A DNA stretch of 64,000 nucleotides, from assembly GCF_016863615.1 (NCBI RefSeq), contig NZ_BOPF01000046.1:1-64000 (forward strand), read 5' to 3'. This DNA is from Virgisporangium aliadipatigenens (lineage in GTDB: Bacteria > Actinomycetota > Actinomycetes > Mycobacteriales > Micromonosporaceae). Below, in pieces: positions 38,490 to 45,704 of this stretch. Each line of letters begins with the position of its first letter. Position 1 is the stretch's first letter. A program made the position numbers and the translations under genes. The notes under the pieces are model-generated. The model ran no database searches, had not been told where the DNA came from, and worked only from the letters and a program-made list of their open reading frames with translations.

Positions 38490-39067
38490 CCGGCAGTCGC
38501 GTCGCCCATCATCTGCACGATGCGGCGCGTCTCCTCGAGGTCCCGCTGCCGCCGTGCGCGGATCAGACCGATGATCTCGACCTTGGTCTCGTCGGAGAGG
38601 CGCTGGTCGGCGAGCACCACGGCGATCTCCTCGTCGACGGCCTGCACCGTGGCGTCCCCGGCTGTGGCGCTGGCCACGGCGGTCTGCGCCAGGGCCGACA
38701 CATTCCCTGTGCCGACGACCGACGTGGACGGCGCCCCCTCGGGGTAGACCGTATGTGCTAGCTCGCTGCGGATGTGCTGGGCGAGCTGCTGCACGATCTC
38801 GCGGGTCGGGGCCTTGTCGAGCCGGGCGGCTTCGACGACTTCCCACGGGTCGACGTCGACCGCAACGGACATCGCCACGAGGACCCGCAGGGTCGGCTTG
38901 ACGGGGACCGACTTGCCGCTGGCCTTGTACTGGCCGGTCACCACCTGACGCCAGCGGCTCTCGCTGATGTCCGCCCGCCGTGCGGCCTCTCTGGCGGAGA
39001 TGTGCAGGACCTCGTCGCGCGCCCGCTCAAGGATCTCGCCGTGCGGGGTGAGCTGTCGGTCTGCCAC
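38486..39067 (-). CDS. Putative phage repressor with helix-turn-helix
   Basis: The 193-residue protein starts at GTG 39067. An N-terminal helix-turn-helix (AREAARRADISESRWRQV) is followed by TGQYKASGKSVPVKPT, LRVLVAMSVAVDVDPWEVVEA and an Ala/Thr-rich middle, then a charged C-terminal helix (DETKVEIIGLIRARRQRDLE). It is the only minus-strand gene of the prophage and is divergent from a Cro-like gene across a palindrome-rich gap, the normal place for the lysogeny repressor. No LexA-type protease domain is visible, so induction probably does not depend on RecA-driven autocleavage. Confidence 0.7.
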   Translation of the reverse strand: MADRQLTPHGEILERARDEVLHISAREAARRADISESRWRQVVTGQYKASGKSVPVKPTLRVLVAMSVAVDVDPWEVVEAARLDKAPTREIVQQLAQHIRSELAHTVYPEGAPSTSVVGTGNVSALAQTAVASATAGDATVQAVDEEIAVVLADQRLSDETKVEIIGLIRARRQRDLEETRRIVQMMGDATAG

Positions 39068-39087
39068 CTGGGCAGCCTACGGCCAGG

Positions 39088-39180
39088 TGCGCAGTAATGC
39101 GCAACCGCCGCCGTGTATATCCCACGTGAATGAACGCTGCGCATTCACTTCGCGCGCATTATTGCGAAGTACTGCGCAGT
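39088..39180. promoter_or_regulatory. Operator array of the lysogeny switch
   Basis: Three palindromes lie in the 130-base gap between repressor and Cro-like genes. They are TGCGCAGTAATGCGCA at 39088-39103, GTGAATG-N9-CATTCAC at 39126-39148, and ACTGCGCAGT at 39171-39180. CGCATTATTGCG lies between the last two. TGCGCA recurs in three sites, suggesting one protein binds several operators. Confidence 0.6.
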
Positions 39181-39197
39181 GCGTTACGGTTCCGATC

Positions 39198-39461
39198 ATG
39201 CCCGACACGAACAAGCGCCGGCAGGCGGCGCGCAGCGTGCTCGACCACGACCCGGCGGTCCTTCGCGCCCGGCGGGTCGCCCTCGGTCTCACCCAGGTCG
39301 CCGTCGCGACCGCCGCCGGCTGCGTCCCCAGCCACCTCGCCGAGCTGGAGCGGGGGACCCGCAACCCGTCCCCGCCGCTGCTCAAGCGCATCGCCGACGC
39401 CCTGGGCTGCGAGGTCCGCGACCTGATGCCGGCGCGCGAAACGGTCTCGATCGCGTCATGA
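39198..39461 (+). CDS. XRE-family Cro-like regulator
   Basis: The 87-residue protein starts at ATG 39198. A classic helix-turn-helix reads LRARRVALGLTQVAVATAAG, then VPSHLAELERGTRNPSPPLL, then KRIADALGCEVRDLMPA. Size and position opposite the repressor suggest a Cro-type early regulator. Its stop overlaps the next start as ATGA. Confidence 0.85.
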   Translation: MPDTNKRRQAARSVLDHDPAVLRARRVALGLTQVAVATAAGCVPSHLAELERGTRNPSPPLLKRIADALGCEVRDLMPARETVSIAS

Positions 39462-39643
39462 GCGCCCGGTCCAAGACGGCGGTCGCCGTGAAGGTGCCGT
39501 CCGACGCCGAGGTGATCGCCCGGCTCGTCGCTGCGGCCCCGCCGCTCACGACCGAGCAGCGCGCGATCCTCGCGGCCCAGTGGCGCCGGGACCAGCAGCC
39601 CCGGGTGTGCCGGCCGGACCCGACCAGCCCTCGCACGTCCTGA
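39458..39643 (+). CDS. Small phage protein, 61 residues
   Basis: The frame starts at ATG 39458, coupled to the Cro-like gene. It contains KVPSDAEVIARLVAAAPPL and TTEQRAILAAQW, two likely amphipathic helices. Position beside the switch would suit an excisionase or regulatory partner, but I see no defining motif. Confidence 0.5.
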   Translation: MSARSKTAVAVKVPSDAEVIARLVAAAPPLTTEQRAILAAQWRRDQQPRVCRPDPTSPRTS

Positions 39644-39650
39644 AAAACGC

Positions 39651-39681
39651 GAAAGCGCCAGCGGTAGGACGCCGGCGCTTT
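39651..39681 (+). terminator. Hairpin after the early regulator genes
   Basis: GAAAGCGCCAGC (39651-39662) pairs with GCCGGCGCTTTC (39670-39681) with one A/C mismatch and a seven-base loop. It could terminate or attenuate the early transcript. Confidence 0.55.
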
Positions 39682-39714
39682 CCACCGGAAACCCAACCCC
39701 AGAAGGGAAGTCCG

Positions 39715-40059
39715 ATGTTCGACACCAGCCTACGGGCCACCACCGCACCGCCGGAAGCACCGGCACCCACCCAGGCCGCGGTCCTCGCCGCGATCGTCGC
39801 GATGATCCGCGCCGGCCTCCCCGCCCCGACGCGCATCGACTTCGCCGGCGGCCGCGTCACGCTGCGCTTCGGCTACAACCGCAGCGCCGCCGTCGACCGT
39901 TGGGCCACCTGGTGGAACACCCGCCCCGTCCTCGGCATCGAGTACGTCGGCCGCGCCAGCCACGTCTGCCGCGACTACACCGCCTCCGCCTCCGGGCACG
40001 ACGGCTGGACGATCACCCTCACCTGCACCGTCAGCTCGGCCCGGCTCGGTGCCGCGTGA
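39715..40059 (+). CDS. Phage protein of unknown function, 114 residues
   Basis: It starts at ATG 39715 behind AGAAGGGA. The sequence has an Ala/Pro-rich start, a helix (QAAVLAAIVAMIRAGLPAPT), then strands (FAGGRVTLRFGYNRSAAVDR and WTITLTCTVSS). The stop overlaps the next GTG. I recognise no family. Confidence 0.65.
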   Translation: MFDTSLRATTAPPEAPAPTQAAVLAAIVAMIRAGLPAPTRIDFAGGRVTLRFGYNRSAAVDRWATWWNTRPVLGIEYVGRASHVCRDYTASASGHDGWTITLTCTVSSARLGAA

Positions 40060-40736
40060 ACAACACCGACGCCGACGCCATCGCCGCTGGCTACACCGCC
40101 TTCGGCCAGCTCCTCGCTGACAACCCGCACCTCACGACCGGCCACGAGGTCGGCCCGGCCAGGGGCAGCCTGAACATCTACCTGTTCCTCGGGGGCAACA
40201 TCCGCGCCCGGATCCTCGAATTCGTCGAGGCGTTCCGTGCTGCCGGCTGGGAAATCTCGGAGTACACCAACCGCGGCCAGGGCGGAATCAAGGCGCAGCT
40301 CGGCGCGCTGACCGTCAAGGTCTACGCCGACACCGCCGACCTGGGCGCCGAACCTCCGCCCCCGCCCCCGGCGTACGTGCCGTTGCTCGTCGACGAGGAC
40401 CAGCGCCTCTTCGAGCAGCAGATGGAGGAACTCGACCGGGGTCGGGAGCGTCTCCGCGAGCTGGACGAGCCGCCGGTCGACGACGGCGCCACCCAACGCC
40501 AGCGGTGCCTCGCCGCGCACCCCGACGACCAGACCGACTGCGACGGCCCGGTCGACGCCGTGCAGGTCGTCGACAAGGAGAGCACAGTCGTCACCGGCTG
40601 TATCCGTCACGGCGCCGTCCTTCTCGCGTCGCTCGACGGCGGCCGGATCTGGCCGGGCAGCGTCGACGGTGCCGCGATTGAGGTGCACAAGCAGGCGCAG
40701 CACCTACGGCCGTTCTCGTTCGGCGGTGCGGCATGA
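40056..40736 (+). CDS. Phage protein of unknown function, 226 residues
   Basis: It starts at GTG 40056 in a GTGA overlap. The N-terminal half has LNIYLFLGGNIRARILEFVE and AGWEISEYTNRGQGGIKAQL. A proline run (EPPPPPPAYVP) and a charged helix follow. The C-terminal part (RQRCLAAHPDDQTDCDGPVD, VVTGCIRHGAVLLASLDGGR) has three cysteines and His that could bind zinc. The function is unknown. Confidence 0.65.
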   Translation: MNNTDADAIAAGYTAFGQLLADNPHLTTGHEVGPARGSLNIYLFLGGNIRARILEFVEAFRAAGWEISEYTNRGQGGIKAQLGALTVKVYADTADLGAEPPPPPPAYVPLLVDEDQRLFEQQMEELDRGRERLRELDEPPVDDGATQRQRCLAAHPDDQTDCDGPVDAVQVVDKESTVVTGCIRHGAVLLASLDGGRIWPGSVDGAAIEVHKQAQHLRPFSFGGAA

Positions 40737-41074
40737 CGGTCCTGCCCTTCCCGTCGTGGCTCTTCTGCACCGTCGCCACCATCGGCGCGCTCGTCATCTT
40801 CCTCATGTGCTGGGTCCTCTGGACCGACGGCCGCGAGATCCGCCAGCTCGGCCGCGATCTCGCCCAGGCCGCCGAGGACCTCGAAGAGGCACGCGGCGAA
40901 CGCGACGCCGAGCGCGAGCGGATCGCCGCCATCACGGGGCAGTTCGTGCGGCTCAAGGCCGACTTGGAGGGCCGCCAGCGCCCCCCGGCCCGTGCCCCGC
41001 GGAGGGGGCTGGCGGAGGACAAGGCGCTGATGGCGAGGGCGAACGACTACTACGAGCGGATCGGCCCCCGGTGA
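40733..41074 (+). CDS. Small membrane protein with a coiled-coil tail
   Basis: The 113-residue protein starts at ATG 40733. One membrane helix (LFCTVATIGALVIFLMCWVL) is followed by a long charged helix (GRDLAQAAEDLEEARGERDA, continuing to about residue 80) predicted to be coiled coil. The topology places the tail in the cytoplasm or periplasm depending on orientation. Genes before and after overlap it by four bases. Confidence 0.7.
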   Translation: MTVLPFPSWLFCTVATIGALVIFLMCWVLWTDGREIRQLGRDLAQAAEDLEEARGERDAERERIAAITGQFVRLKADLEGRQRPPARAPRRGLAEDKALMARANDYYERIGPR

Positions 41075-41292
41075 CCACCGCGCCGAGCGCCATGCGCCTC
41101 ATCCGCCGGCACCGCTCACTCGACGAGTTCTGGGACCGCGAGGTGCCCGAGAGCGAGCTGCCGCCTCCCGTGCCCTCCGAGCCGGCCCCGCCCGCCAAGG
41201 CGCCCGACCGGTCGCTCGAAGACACCCACGTCATCCTCCGTGCTCCGCTGCTGCGGCCCTACGTCCCCCGCCTCGAACAGGACGACTCATGA
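41071..41292 (+). CDS. Small Pro-rich phage protein, 73 residues
   Basis: It starts at GTG 41071, coupled to the genes on both sides. The protein is charged and Pro-rich (SLDEFWDREVPESELPPPVP), with no membrane segment or known domain. It may be a partner of the helicase encoded next. Confidence 0.5.
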   Translation: MTTAPSAMRLIRRHRSLDEFWDREVPESELPPPVPSEPAPPAKAPDRSLEDTHVILRAPLLRPYVPRLEQDDS

Positions 41293-42650
41293 CCTCCACG
41301 CTGCAAAGGACTCCCGTGACCATCACACCGGCCAAGCCCACGATCGGCGGCCTCGACCTCGCCCCGCAGCAGCAGGAAGCGGTCGAAAAGATCCACACCT
41401 GGTACACCGACAGCGACGAGCAGATCTTCCGCCTCTTCGGCTACGCCGGCACCGGAAAGACCACCCTCGCCCGCGCCATCGTCGACCAGCTCGGCGTTCG
41501 CGCCCTCTTCGCCGCGTTCACCGGCAAGGCGGCCTACGTCCTGCGCTCCAAGGGCTGTGAGCCGGCGTCGACGATCCACTCGCTGATCTACACGCCGACG
41601 GAGAAGGTCCGCGCGAAGCTCAACGACCTGGAGGAGCAGTACGCGGCCGAGACCGACGCGGACGAGCGCGAGATCCTCGCCCGGGCCATCGAGGTCGAGC
41701 GCGAGCGTCTGGAGACCCCGGACTTCATCCTCCGCGAGGACTCCCCGCTCGACGGCGCCCCGATCCTCGTCTGCGACGAAGTGTCCATGGTCGGGGCCCG
41801 CGTCGCCGCCGACCTCCTGTCCTTCGGCACGAAGATCCTTTGCCTCGGCGACCCGGCGCAGCTGCCCCCGGTCGACGGCGCCGGCTACTTCATCAACGCC
41901 CCCGCCGACCACCTCCTGACGGAGATCCACCGGTCCGCACTCGACTCGCCGGTCACCCGCCTCGCGACGTCGGTGCGCACGGCTCACGCCATGGACCGGA
42001 CGCTCGGCATCCCCGGCATGGACGGCGACTCCGGCCGGATGCTGCGGATCAGCCGCGAGCAGCTCCTCTCCTTCGGCCAGGTCCTCGTCGGCACCAACAA
42101 GACCCGGTGGCAGGCCATCCACACCATCCGCGCGCTCCGCGGCCTCGCCGGGAACCACCCGGTGCCCGGCGACCGCATCATGGGCCTGGCCAACTCCGTC
42201 GAGGCGGACGTGTTCAACGGGCAGCAGTTCACCGTCGTCTCCGTCCTCGACAACCTCCCGCTGCACCCCGACGCCGACCGCATCCGGCTCCTCGTCGAGG
42301 ACGACGCCGGCAACACCCGGCCGCTCACCTGCTGGCTGTCCGGGTTCGTGAACGTCGAGGGCGAGAAGCGGGCGAAGAAGGAAGGCCGCGGCACGGTCGC
42401 CGCCGCCACCTTCGCCCAGGCCATCACCTGCCACAAGTCCCAGGGCTCGCAGTGGGACCGGGTCCTCGTCGTCGACGAGTCCTACGTCTTCGCCCGCGCC
42501 GGCGCGGAAGAAGTCCAGCGCGCCGGCGGCAGCCCGGCCGACGCCGCGGCCGCCGGCCACCTCGCCGGCCAGCGCTGGCTCTACACCGCCATCACCCGCG
42601 CCGCGCAGCAGGTCGTCGTCATCCCGTCGCCCCGTGGACTCCCCGCATGA
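41289..42650 (+). CDS. RecD-like SF1 DNA helicase
   Basis: This ATP-dependent 5'-3' DNA helicase probably serves phage recombination or replication. The 453-residue protein starts at ATG 41289. Helicase motifs are intact: Walker A LFGYAGTGKTTLA, Walker B ILVCDEVSMVG, motif III LGDPAQLPPVDG, and the C-terminal TCHKSQGSQWDRVLVVDE and RWLYTAITRA. An N-terminal LAPQQQEAVEKI serves as the Q-like motif. The layout matches Dda/RecD2-type short helicases. Confidence 0.92.
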   Translation: MTSTLQRTPVTITPAKPTIGGLDLAPQQQEAVEKIHTWYTDSDEQIFRLFGYAGTGKTTLARAIVDQLGVRALFAAFTGKAAYVLRSKGCEPASTIHSLIYTPTEKVRAKLNDLEEQYAAETDADEREILARAIEVERERLETPDFILREDSPLDGAPILVCDEVSMVGARVAADLLSFGTKILCLGDPAQLPPVDGAGYFINAPADHLLTEIHRSALDSPVTRLATSVRTAHAMDRTLGIPGMDGDSGRMLRISREQLLSFGQVLVGTNKTRWQAIHTIRALRGLAGNHPVPGDRIMGLANSVEADVFNGQQFTVVSVLDNLPLHPDADRIRLLVEDDAGNTRPLTCWLSGFVNVEGEKRAKKEGRGTVAAATFAQAITCHKSQGSQWDRVLVVDESYVFARAGAEEVQRAGGSPADAAAAGHLAGQRWLYTAITRAAQQVVVIPSPRGLPA

Positions 42651-42991
42651 CCCCCAGGAAGGACACCTCCCCGATGACCACCAGGCGCACCAGGGCCGGA
42701 GCCGTCGTCGCGGCCGCCGTGCTGACTGCGACCGTCCTCGCCGGCTGCAACGGCGGCACCGACGACGACTGCGACGCCGCCCCGGCCGCCCAGGCGCTCG
42801 CCAAGCCCGGCGGGGGAGGCGGTGGGGGAGGCCGCGGCGGTGGAGGTGCCCGTGGCGGCACCGGCACGCGCGGGAAGACCGGCGGGTCCGGCGCCAAGCC
42901 GGGCGGTGGTACCGCTCCGAGGGCGCCGGGTGCGCCCGCCGGCGGCACGACCGGCCGGCACGCCGACACCGACGAATGCGGCGACGACTGA
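42647..42991 (+). CDS. Phage-encoded glycine-rich lipoprotein
   Basis: The 114-residue protein starts at ATG 42647; ATG 42674 gives a more typical signal peptide. RTRAGAVVAAAVLTATVLAGC is a clear lipoprotein signal with lipobox. The mature part is mostly Gly, Ala, Arg and Pro with no folded domain visible. Lipoproteins made from a prophage are often used to block superinfection, but late lysis roles are also possible. Confidence 0.7.
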   Translation: MTPRKDTSPMTTRRTRAGAVVAAAVLTATVLAGCNGGTDDDCDAAPAAQALAKPGGGGGGGGRGGGGARGGTGTRGKTGGSGAKPGGGTAPRAPGAPAGGTTGRHADTDECGDD

Positions 42992-43686
42992 TGAGCGGCG
43001 AGCAGATCGACCTCGATGCCATCCGTGCCCGCGCGGCCGCGGCGACGCCGGGGCCGTGGGCCTGGTTCGGCAACACCGACGTCAAGAACATGTACCTCGC
43101 AACCCAGCGGTGGGGCCGCCAGCACGTCATGGGCTTCGCCCGGTGGGGAATGAGCGGCGCGCAGCCGGTCTTCTGCAACGGCCGCCACTGGCGCCCGGGG
43201 GACACCGGCGACGTCGACTTCGACCTCGGGAGCTGGATGGCGAAGGCATCCGAATTGCCGATCTTCGCGGTCGCCCCGGACGCCACGAGCCGAGAGGACG
43301 AGCGCGTCTACCGCGCCGACCTGGCCGGTATCCGCAACCCGGACGCCGAGTTCATCGCGCACGCCCGCGCTGACGTCGACGCGCTCCTAGCCGAGGTCGA
43401 TCGGCTGCGCGCCCAGCTCGACTACATCATCACCGGCGGCGACGACCGCTGCTGCACCCTCGACCTCTCGGAGGGCCACGAAGGACCCTGCGTCTGGTAC
43501 TGCGCCTGGTGCAACGGGGCCGGCGAATGCCCCGACTGCAACGGCACCGGACCCGAACTCGCGGGCTGCGAATCGTGCGACACCACCGGCAGCTGCCGCT
43601 ACTGCAACGGCGCCGGCCGGCACGTCGACGACACCCCGGCCCCGCGCCCCGTCGAGACGCTCGTCGTGGCGGGTGAGCGCCTGTGA
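42991..43686 (+). CDS. Phage protein with DnaJ-like zinc-finger repeats
   Basis: The 231-residue protein starts at ATG 42991, sharing one base with the previous stop. The N-terminus (LDAIRARAAAATPGPWAWFG) resembles Ea22-like phage proteins. A helix (ARADVDALLAEVDRLRAQLD) leads to a Cys-rich end with CxxCxGxG-type repeats: CAWCNGAGECPDCNGTG, then CESCDTTGSC and CRYCNGAG. These repeats match the zinc centres of DnaJ. The role in the phage is unknown. Confidence 0.7.
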   Translation: MSGEQIDLDAIRARAAAATPGPWAWFGNTDVKNMYLATQRWGRQHVMGFARWGMSGAQPVFCNGRHWRPGDTGDVDFDLGSWMAKASELPIFAVAPDATSREDERVYRADLAGIRNPDAEFIAHARADVDALLAEVDRLRAQLDYIITGGDDRCCTLDLSEGHEGPCVWYCAWCNGAGECPDCNGTGPELAGCESCDTTGSCRYCNGAGRHVDDTPAPRPVETLVVAGERL

Positions 43687-44969
43687 CCGCCTCCGTCTCC
43701 GAGGCCGAGCTGGCGGCACTCATCGCCAGCCTCGGCGCCCCCACCACCCCGCCACCGGCGGCCCCGGCCGCGCCCGTCGACGAGCGGTGCACCGACTGCG
43801 TCCGCAGGTGTCTGCCCGGCCCGTGCCCGGCCCTCGACGAGGACGTCATCGAGGGCCAGCCCGTCGACGAGCGGTGCGGCGTCACCGAGCTGCGCGTCCG
43901 CGAGTGCTACCACTGCCGCCCCGCCACCGACCCGGCCGCCGAGGACGACCTCGACGAGTCGCTCCTCGGCCCCTGGTTCCCCGCGAACTACGCCGGCAAC
44001 TGCGGCAAGTGCGGCGACCGCATCGGCCGCGGCGAGCAACTGCGCTCCGACGGCGAGGGCAGCTGGCTGGGGGAGTGCTGCGGGCACCCGAAGCGCACGC
44101 CCGCCGGCATCGTCGCCGCGCCGGCCGGGCCGCCGCCGTCGACCGTCAAGGAGCTGCGTCGGATCCTCGTCGAGTTCGAGACGAACCGGCCGCGGTCCAA
44201 GCAGGTCGCCCTCGGCCCGTCCGAGCTGGGCACCTCGTGCCAGCAGCAGGTCGCCCGCAAGCTCGCCGGCGCACCGCGCAAGCCCATCGTCGACCCGACG
44301 TGGGCGCCGTTCCAGGGCACCGCCATCCACGCGTCGATGGAAGACGTCATCGCGTGGTGGAACACCAAGCTCGGCCGCGAACGGTGGCTCGCCGAGGACC
44401 GCCTCTACATCGACGCCGGCCTCCCCGACGCCAAGCCTGGCGTCGCGCTCGGCCAGCCGATCGAGGGCAACGGCGACGCGTTCGACCTCGACCACGGCAT
44501 GGTCGTCGACTGGAAGTTCGTCGGAAAGACCGCCCTCGAAAAGCTCCAGCGAGGGTTGCGCATGGGCAAGCCGCCCGAGCAGCAGGTCTCCGCCGAGTAC
44601 CGCGTCCAGGCGCACCTCTACGGCTACGGCCACGCGAAGAAGGGCCGGCCGGTGCGCTACGTGCGCCTCGTCCTCCTCGCACGGTCGCACGACTACGACG
44701 ACTCGGCCGAGTGGACCGAGGAGTACCGGCCCGAGATCGCCCTCGCCGCGATCGACCGATACTGGGCCACCCACGACCTCCTCACCGCCCTGGGCGTCGC
44801 CGAGCAGCCCGACATGGTCGCCGCCGTCCCGGCCACGCCCTCCCGCGACACCTGCAAGTGGTGTCCCTTCCACCGTCCCGGAAAGCCCTCCGACTGGCAG
44901 GGCTGCCCCGGCGACCAGCCGCTCGAACGCGTCGTCGAGCGGGCCACGCACGGGCTCATCGCCCAGTAA
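43683..44969 (+). CDS. Cas4/RecB-like PD-(D/E)xK nuclease
   Basis: The 428-residue protein starts at GTG 43683. The N-terminal third has several Cys pairs (ERCTDCVRRC, GNCGKCGDRIGRG) that probably bind zinc. The nuclease core reads FQGTAIHASMED, then GNGDAFDLDHGMVVDWKFV with the metal-binding Asp and the D-x-K pair, then YRVQAHLYGYGHAKK. CKWCPFHRPG near the C-terminus resembles the Fe-S or zinc Cys cluster of Cas4. With the helicase and the ssDNA-binding candidate, it suggests a phage recombination module. A CRISPR role is not implied. Confidence 0.8.
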   Translation: MTASVSEAELAALIASLGAPTTPPPAAPAAPVDERCTDCVRRCLPGPCPALDEDVIEGQPVDERCGVTELRVRECYHCRPATDPAAEDDLDESLLGPWFPANYAGNCGKCGDRIGRGEQLRSDGEGSWLGECCGHPKRTPAGIVAAPAGPPPSTVKELRRILVEFETNRPRSKQVALGPSELGTSCQQQVARKLAGAPRKPIVDPTWAPFQGTAIHASMEDVIAWWNTKLGRERWLAEDRLYIDAGLPDAKPGVALGQPIEGNGDAFDLDHGMVVDWKFVGKTALEKLQRGLRMGKPPEQQVSAEYRVQAHLYGYGHAKKGRPVRYVRLVLLARSHDYDDSAEWTEEYRPEIALAAIDRYWATHDLLTALGVAEQPDMVAAVPATPSRDTCKWCPFHRPGKPSDWQGCPGDQPLERVVERATHGLIAQ

Positions 44970-44982
44970 CCAAGGAGACAAA

Positions 44983-45597
44983 ATGACCGACGCCAACGAC
45001 ATCCTGATGGGCTCCGGCGCACCCGCCGCGAAGTTCGAGCGCATCGGCGCGACCGTCACCGGGACCGTCGTCCGCGAACCGGAGGCCCGGCAGCAGACCG
45101 AGTTCCGCACCGGCGTGCCGCTGTTCTGGAAGGACGGCTCGCCGAAGATGCAGGTCGTCGTCCAGCTCGCCACCAACGAGCGCGACCCGGAAAGGCCGGA
45201 CGACGACGGCACGCGGGCGCTCTACATCAAGGGCAAGAACCTGACGGACACCATCCGGTCGGCCGTCCGCCAGTCCGGCGCCAACGGCATCCACACCGGC
45301 GGCGTCCTCACCGTGCAGTACATCGCGGACGGCCAGGCCGCCGACGCCAAGAGCGACCCGCCGAAGCTGTACGCCGCGACCTACCAGCCCCCGGCCGCGT
45401 CGTTCAACGGCGTCGCCAGTCCGGCCACCCAGCAGCAGGCGCCGCCGCCCGCGGTCCAGCAGACGATCGCCGGCACCGGTCCCGCGTGCCCGCCCGGCAT
45501 CGCCCCCGACGTCTGGGCGCGCATGGACGCCGGCCAGCGCGACCGGGTCCTCGCCGCCATGGCCCCCGCGTCGGCCACGCACGAACCGCCGTTCTGA
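44983..45597 (+). CDS. Putative phage ssDNA-binding protein
   Basis: The 204-residue protein starts at ATG 44983 behind AAGGAG. The N-terminal 110 residues look like an OB-fold strand set: KFERIGATVTGTVVREPEAR, KMQVVVQLATNERDP, ALYIKGKNLTDTIRSAV and GVLTVQYIADGQ. The Ala/Gln/Pro-rich tail ends acidic/aromatic (ATHEPPF), as in bacterial SSB tails. Its place after a Cas4-like nuclease fits. The call is by fold impression only. Confidence 0.6.
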   Translation: MTDANDILMGSGAPAAKFERIGATVTGTVVREPEARQQTEFRTGVPLFWKDGSPKMQVVVQLATNERDPERPDDDGTRALYIKGKNLTDTIRSAVRQSGANGIHTGGVLTVQYIADGQAADAKSDPPKLYAATYQPPAASFNGVASPATQQQAPPPAVQQTIAGTGPACPPGIAPDVWARMDAGQRDRVLAAMAPASATHEPPF

Positions 45598-45614
45598 CCC
45601 TTCCCCGTGAAGCC

Positions 45615-45652
45615 CCGGCCCCGACCAGCACTTCCTCGCTGGTCGGGGCCGG
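45615..45652 (+). terminator. Intrinsic terminator
   Basis: A perfect 15-base-pair stem (45615-45629 with 45638-45652) has an eight-base loop, ACTTCCTC, followed by ATCCCTTTCC. It lies 18 bases after the putative ssDNA-binding gene and before the primase gene, so it probably divides two transcripts. Confidence 0.8.
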
Positions 45653-45704
45653 ATCCCTTTCCGGCCGCCAATCGACATCTATCAAGATCACGGGGAGCTA
45701 CACG

